In this document: positions 60,868 to 64,000 of the stretch, piece after piece
How the letters are laid out: every line of letters begins with the position of its first letter
Numbering within the stretch: the stretch's first letter is position 1
From: Microbacterium trichothecenolyticum
GTDB lineage: Bacteria > Actinomycetota > Actinomycetes > Actinomycetales > Microbacteriaceae
DNA length: 64,000 nt
Assembly: GCF_030818955.1 (NCBI RefSeq)
Contig: NZ_JAUTBF010000001.1
Span: 868,001 to 932,000, forward strand
Direction of reading: 5' to 3'
Made by a program: the position numbers and the translations under genes
The notes under the pieces: model-generated
What the model was told of the DNA's origin: nothing
Seen by the model: the letters and a program-made list of their open reading frames with translations, nothing else
The model's database searches: none

Positions 60868-61562
60868 CGGGTCACTCGCGTCTCGGTCGGGAAGGCGGGG
60901 GCGTGCGCCGCATGGAGCGCGCGCAGGTCGGTGGCGGTGCGGCCCGCGAGGCTCGGCCAGAGCGCGTGCGCTCCGACGCCCTCGAGCGGAACCATGAGCG
61001 GGACCCCGAGCGACACCGCGCCGCTGGCGATCGCCGAGCGGAGTCCGTTGGGCGAGTCCTCGATCGCGACGGCGTCGGCGATGTCGACCCCCAGGGCCGC
61101 TGCCGCCTGCAGATACGGGTCGGGGTAGGGCTTGGGGCGTTCGACGTCGTCGCCGGCGACCACGATGTCGAAGGCGGGGAAGTCGATGAGCTCGACGATC
61201 GACAGCGCCATGCGACGCATCGACATCGTCACGAGCGCCGTCTTGACGCCGGCCGCGCGCAGGTCGGCGAGCAGCTCTCGCGCGCCGGGGCGGAACGGCA
61301 CACCCGTGTCGGCGAGCTGGCGCAGCACCTCGTCGGTGAGGTAGGCGATGATCTCGTCGGCGCTCCATGGAACGCCGGCGCCCTGCAGGAGCCGGGCGGA
61401 ATCCTCGAGCGCGAGCCCCACCATGCCCAGGGCCTGCTCGTGCGTCCACGTGCCCCCGAAGCGCTCGACGAGCGGCACCTCGGCGGCCATCCAGTACGGC
61501 TCGGTGTCGACGAGGGTGCCGTCCATGTCCCACAGGACCGCAGCGAGGGCGGAAGAAGTCAT
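60864..61562 (-). CDS. HAD-family phosphatase
   Basis: A 232-residue haloacid dehalogenase-type phosphatase with nucleophile D12 and acid D14 in WDMDGTLVDTE, motif II T in LVTMSM, motif III K in RPKPYPDPY and motif IV EDSPNG. The helical cap after residue 20 is of the beta-phosphoglucomutase-like/Gph type, so a small sugar phosphate is a likely substrate. The mRNA is leaderless (TACGAT, six bases before the ATG). It shares its transcript with trmI through a four-base overlap. Confidence 0.9.
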   Translation of the reverse strand: MTSSALAAVLWDMDGTLVDTEPYWMAAEVPLVERFGGTWTHEQALGMVGLALEDSARLLQGAGVPWSADEIIAYLTDEVLRQLADTGVPFRPGARELLADLRAAGVKTALVTMSMRRMALSIVELIDFPAFDIVVAGDDVERPKPYPDPYLQAAAALGVDIADAVAIEDSPNGLRSAIASGAVSLGVPLMVPLEGVGAHALWPSLAGRTATDLRALHAAHAPAFPTETRVTR

Positions 61563-61568
61563 CGTGCC

Positions 61569-61574
61569 ATCGTA
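61569..61574 (-). promoter_or_regulatory. -10 box of a leaderless HAD-trmI transcript
   Basis: On the minus strand TACGAT ends six bases before the HAD ATG at 61562. Confidence 0.5.
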
Positions 61575-61661
61575 TCCAGCGGCCCGGGCCGCCCCGTCCG
61601 GCCGGGAGCGGGCGCGTGCGCCTATTCTGGAAGCCAGCCCCGACGGGGCAGAGGAGGTTGC

Positions 61662-62528
61662 GTGGACGCACTGGGTCGCCGGATCATCGTCGCCGCTTTC
61701 GACGGCTGGAACGACGCCGGAGAAGCCGCGTCAGCGGCGGCGGCGTTGCTGCGCGCCGACGCCGAGTACGAAATCGTGCACACGGTCGACCCGGAGCTGT
61801 ACTTCGACTATCAGTACACGCGCCCCCAGATCGGGCTGGATGCCGAGGGGCGACGCACCCTCACCTGGCCCGAGGCGAAGCTGCTGCGCCCCGTCGACCG
61901 CACCGACGACGCCGAGATCTGGCTGCTCGTGGGCGTCGAGCCCGCGCGGGCGTGGCAGGCCTTCGCAGCGGAGTTCATCGACGTCGCCCTGCGCGAGGAC
62001 GTCACGGGTTTCGTCGCGCTCGGTTCGATGATGTCCGACGTGCCGCACACGCGACCGATCTCGGTCTTCGCCGGCAGCGACAACGACGGCGTCCGCCAGT
62101 CGCTCGGCCTCGAGAAGAGCCTGTACGAGGGGCCCGTCGGCATCCTGAGCGCGATCGGCCACGCGGCCGAGGGCGTCGGCATCCCGACCGCGAGCCTGTG
62201 GGCCAGCGTTCCGCATTACGTGGCCGGCCACACGCCGTCGCCGAAGGCGACCCTCGCCCTGCTCGAGCGGCTCGAGTCCATCACCGGCATCGCGGTGCCC
62301 CGCGGCGACCTCGAGACCGAGGCGCGGGCGTGGGAGGCCTCGATCGACGCGGCTGCCGCCGACGACGACGAGATGAGCGATTACATCCGCCAGCTCGAGC
62401 AGACGCGCGACACCTGGGACTCCCCCGAGGCCTCGGGCGACGCGATCGCCCAGGAGTTCGAGCGGTACCTGCGCCGCGGCGGCGACGGGCCGACCAAGCC
62501 CGGTCGCGACGATCCGCCGCGCCGCTGA
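61662..62528 (+). CDS. PAC2 family protein
   Basis: A 288-residue protein of the PAC2 family (relatives of eukaryotic proteasome assembly chaperones). The N-terminus RRIIVAAFDGWNDAGEAASAA and the segment GFVALGSMMSDVPHTRP near 120-136 are typical, and the C-terminal 50 residues form an acidic helix. Bacterial function is not established. No proteasome genes lie in this window. The GTG at 61662 follows a strong GAGGAGG site; TATTCT at 61623-61628 is a likely -10 box. Divergent from the HAD gene. Confidence 0.85.
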   Translation: MDALGRRIIVAAFDGWNDAGEAASAAAALLRADAEYEIVHTVDPELYFDYQYTRPQIGLDAEGRRTLTWPEAKLLRPVDRTDDAEIWLLVGVEPARAWQAFAAEFIDVALREDVTGFVALGSMMSDVPHTRPISVFAGSDNDGVRQSLGLEKSLYEGPVGILSAIGHAAEGVGIPTASLWASVPHYVAGHTPSPKATLALLERLESITGIAVPRGDLETEARAWEASIDAAAADDDEMSDYIRQLEQTRDTWDSPEASGDAIAQEFERYLRRGGDGPTKPGRDDPPRR

Positions 62529-62538
62529 GCACACGAGA

Positions 62539-62568
62539 AAGGCGCCGCCCCCGAGGGGACGGCGCCTT
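62539..62568. terminator. Terminator between the PAC2 and uppP genes
   Basis: Arms AAGGCGCCGCCCC (62539-62551) and GGGGACGGCGCCTT (62555-62568), one bulge, A-rich before and T-rich after, between convergent genes. Confidence 0.85.
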
Positions 62569-62582
62569 CGTCGTAGGGACTC

Positions 62583-63431
62583 TCAGCTGGTGATGACGGT
62601 CGACACCGCGGGGATCACGCCCAGCGAGAGCAGGACGATGATCAGGAGGCCGAGCGCGACGCGGTAGATCACGAAGGGCAGGAAGCTGCCCTTCTTCAGG
62701 TACTGCATGAGGAACGCGATCACGACGTAGCCGACCACGAAGGCGATGACCGTGGCCAACGCCGTCTCGCCGAGGTTGTAGGGGCCGGTGCCCTCGTCGA
62801 AGCTCTTGTACAGCTCGTAGAAACCGCTCGCGAACACCGCGGGCACGGCGAGCAGGAACGAGTATTCGGCGACCGCGGTGCGCTTGTAGCCGAGGGCACG
62901 GCCGAGGGTCGTGGTGGCGCCCGACCGCGACACGCCGGGAACGAGGGCGAGGGCTTGAGCGAAACCGAAGGCGAAGCCGTGGCCGACGTTCAGATCTTCG
63001 AGCTCGCGACGACGCTTGCCGTAGTGGTCGGCGACGCCGAGCAGGATGCCGAAGACGATGAGCACGATGGCCGTGATCCACAGGCTGCGGAAGTTGTCGC
63101 GGATGAGGCTCTGCAGCAGGAACCCGAGCGCGGCGATCGGGAGCGTGCCGATGATGATGTACCAGCCCATGCGGGCGTCGGGGTCGTTGCGCGGCACGCG
63201 GCCGGTGAGGGACAGGAACCAGCGCGAGATCACGCGCGCGATCTTCTTGCGGAAGTACAGCAGCACCGCGAGCTCGGTGCCGATCTGCGTGATCGCGGTG
63301 AAGGTCGCACCGGGGTCGGTTCGCGACGGGAGGAACTCGCCCACGATGCGCAGGTGGGCGCTGGAGGAGATCGGGAGGAACTCGGTGAGGCCCTGAACGA
63401 GCCCGAGGATGATGACCTCGAAGATATGCAT
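62583..63431 (-). CDS. uppP: Undecaprenyl-diphosphatase
   Basis: A 282-residue membrane enzyme (UppP/BacA) that recycles undecaprenyl diphosphate to the monophosphate carrier used for peptidoglycan precursors; higher activity gives bacitracin tolerance. About eight membrane helices. Signature one, [13 protein letters not shown] (residues 15-27, with E17), and signature two, [11 protein letters not shown] (about 163-173), are intact. The ATG at 63431 has AAGGACCGC upstream. It lies eight bases after the M20 peptidase stop, so the two are probably one transcript. Confidence 0.95.
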   Translation of the reverse strand: MHIFEVIILGLVQGLTEFLPISSSAHLRIVGEFLPSRTDPGATFTAITQIGTELAVLLYFRKKIARVISRWFLSLTGRVPRNDPDARMGWYIIIGTLPIAALGFLLQSLIRDNFRSLWITAIVLIVFGILLGVADHYGKRRRELEDLNVGHGFAFGFAQALALVPGVSRSGATTTLGRALGYKRTAVAEYSFLLAVPAVFASGFYELYKSFDEGTGPYNLGETALATVIAFVVGYVVIAFLMQYLKKGSFLPFVIYRVALGLLIIVLLSLGVIPAVSTVITS

Positions 63432-63439
63432 GCGGTCCT

Positions 63440-64000
63440 TCAGTACGTCCGGAGGAGGTCGGCGAGAACTCGTCGACCGAACTCGAGCGCGTCGACGGGG
63501 ACGCGCTCGTCGACACCGTGGAACATCCCGGTGAAGTCGAGGTCGGCGGGGAGTCGCAACGGCGCGAATCCGTAACCGGAGATTCCGAGGCCCGCGAGGG
63601 CCTTGTTGTCGGTGCCGCCGCCCATCAGGTAGGGGATGACGGGGACACCCGGGTCGTGGCGATCGAGCTGCGCGACCATCGCGTCGACGAGGTCGCCCGA
63701 GAAGGGGACTTCGAGACCGATGTCCTGGTGGACGATCTCGATGTCGATGTGCGGGCCGACGATCCGGCGGATGTCGGCGAGGGCGGCCTTCTCGGTGCCC
63801 GGCAGGACGCGCACGTCGATGAGCGCCTCGGCACGATCGGGGATGACGTTGTGCTTGTACCCCGCGGTCAGACCCGTCGGGTTGGTCGTGGTGCGCAGGG
63901 TGGAGCGGATGAAGCTGGATGCCGCGCCCGTGCGCAGGGCGAGGGAATCCGGGTCGCCCGCGTCGTCGCCGGTGATCTCGGCCAGCTTCGCCAGAAGCTG
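63440..64000 (-). CDS. M20-family metallopeptidase, C-terminal part
   Basis: The last 186 residues of an M20 dipeptidase/deacylase, cut by the window's right edge; the N-terminal part and start lie beyond 64000. Visible are the end of the dimerisation domain ([25 protein letters not shown]) and the second metal-binding stretch with the catalytic-domain glycine loop [11 protein letters not shown] and a histidine in [10 protein letters not shown] (metal ligand). These are intact. Substrate unknown. Confidence 0.88.
   Translation of the reverse strand, partial: QLLAKLAEITGDDAGDPDSLALRTGAASSFIRSTLRTTTNPTGLTAGYKHNVIPDRAEALIDVRVLPGTEKAALADIRRIVGPHIDIEIVHQDIGLEVPFSGDLVDAMVAQLDRHDPGVPVIPYLMGGGTDNKALAGLGISGYGFAPLRLPADLDFTGMFHGVDERVPVDALEFGRRVLADLLRTY

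Overview
The window is a high-GC (about 70 percent) actinobacterial chromosome segment. The family is very probably Microbacteriaceae and the genus most likely Microbacterium. The reasons are the gene orders (pyrR-B-C-membrane protein-carAB-F-gmk-rpoZ-metK-priA-fmt-rsmB-rpe-hisEGFI-trp-lgt-gltBD-pyk), the actinobacterial marker genes (rbpA, pafBC, pdtaR, an mIHF domain, an HGxxPAAW-motif protein, a DUF7882-like protein), frequent GTG starts, 4-base start/stop overlaps and many leaderless promoters. Almost everything is core chromosome. I see no prophage, insertion sequence, CRISPR array, defence island, rRNA or biosynthetic gene cluster.

Layout. 1-1.4 kb: an acetyltransferase and a frameshifted DUF1345 membrane gene. 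1.7-11.3 kb: the pyrimidine operon behind a probable PyrR-binding mRNA leader, running into a guanylate kinase fused to an mIHF-like DNA-binding domain. 11.4-18.2 kb: rpoZ, metK, a helicase-dead priA, fmt, rsmB and rpe. 18.4-25.6 kb: hisEGFI coupled to a tryptophan block (membrane protein, HGxxPAAW protein, trpCBA) and lgt, with no trpE. 25.6-33.4 kb: glutamate synthase gltBD, pyruvate kinase and tRNA-Leu(CAA). 33.4-47.3 kb: pdtaR, a thioesterase (minus), polA and a more accessory stretch of hydrolases, transporters, an oxidoreductase, an orphan membrane protein, a DUF7882-like protein and a decayed Ser/Thr kinase. 47.4-51.6 kb: an S9 peptidase, a frameshifted SDR, a glycerophosphodiesterase and rbpA. 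51.6-59.8 kb (minus): a lipoprotein FKBP, pafB-pafC, tatA-tatC, helY-type helicase and lnt. 59.8-64 kb: trmI (C-terminus frameshifted), a HAD phosphatase, a PAC2 protein, uppP and the end of an M20 peptidase.

How the genes work together. carAB, pyrB, pyrC and pyrF give most of UMP synthesis (pyrD and pyrE are not here), and PyrR probably senses UMP through the leader. gltBD supplies the glutamate used by many transaminases and indirectly the glutamine used by CarA. hisEGFI and trpCBA are parts of the histidine and tryptophan pathways, both fed by PRPP. lgt and lnt are the first and last lipoprotein-modification enzymes and the FKBP is a likely client. TatA/TatC form an export pore. PafBC, PolA, PriA and the helicase belong to DNA damage or replication, and RbpA and omega to RNA polymerase.

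The most notable non-gene signals are two families of dispersed intergenic inverted repeats; a run of leaderless promoters of the form TANNNT-N6-start codon, several using the upstream gene's TAG or TAA stop as the first half of the -10 box; a strongly over-used 7-mer GGATGCC; and several single frameshifts in otherwise well-conserved genes, two of which lie in short GC-dinucleotide tracts. No clearly new multi-gene system was found.
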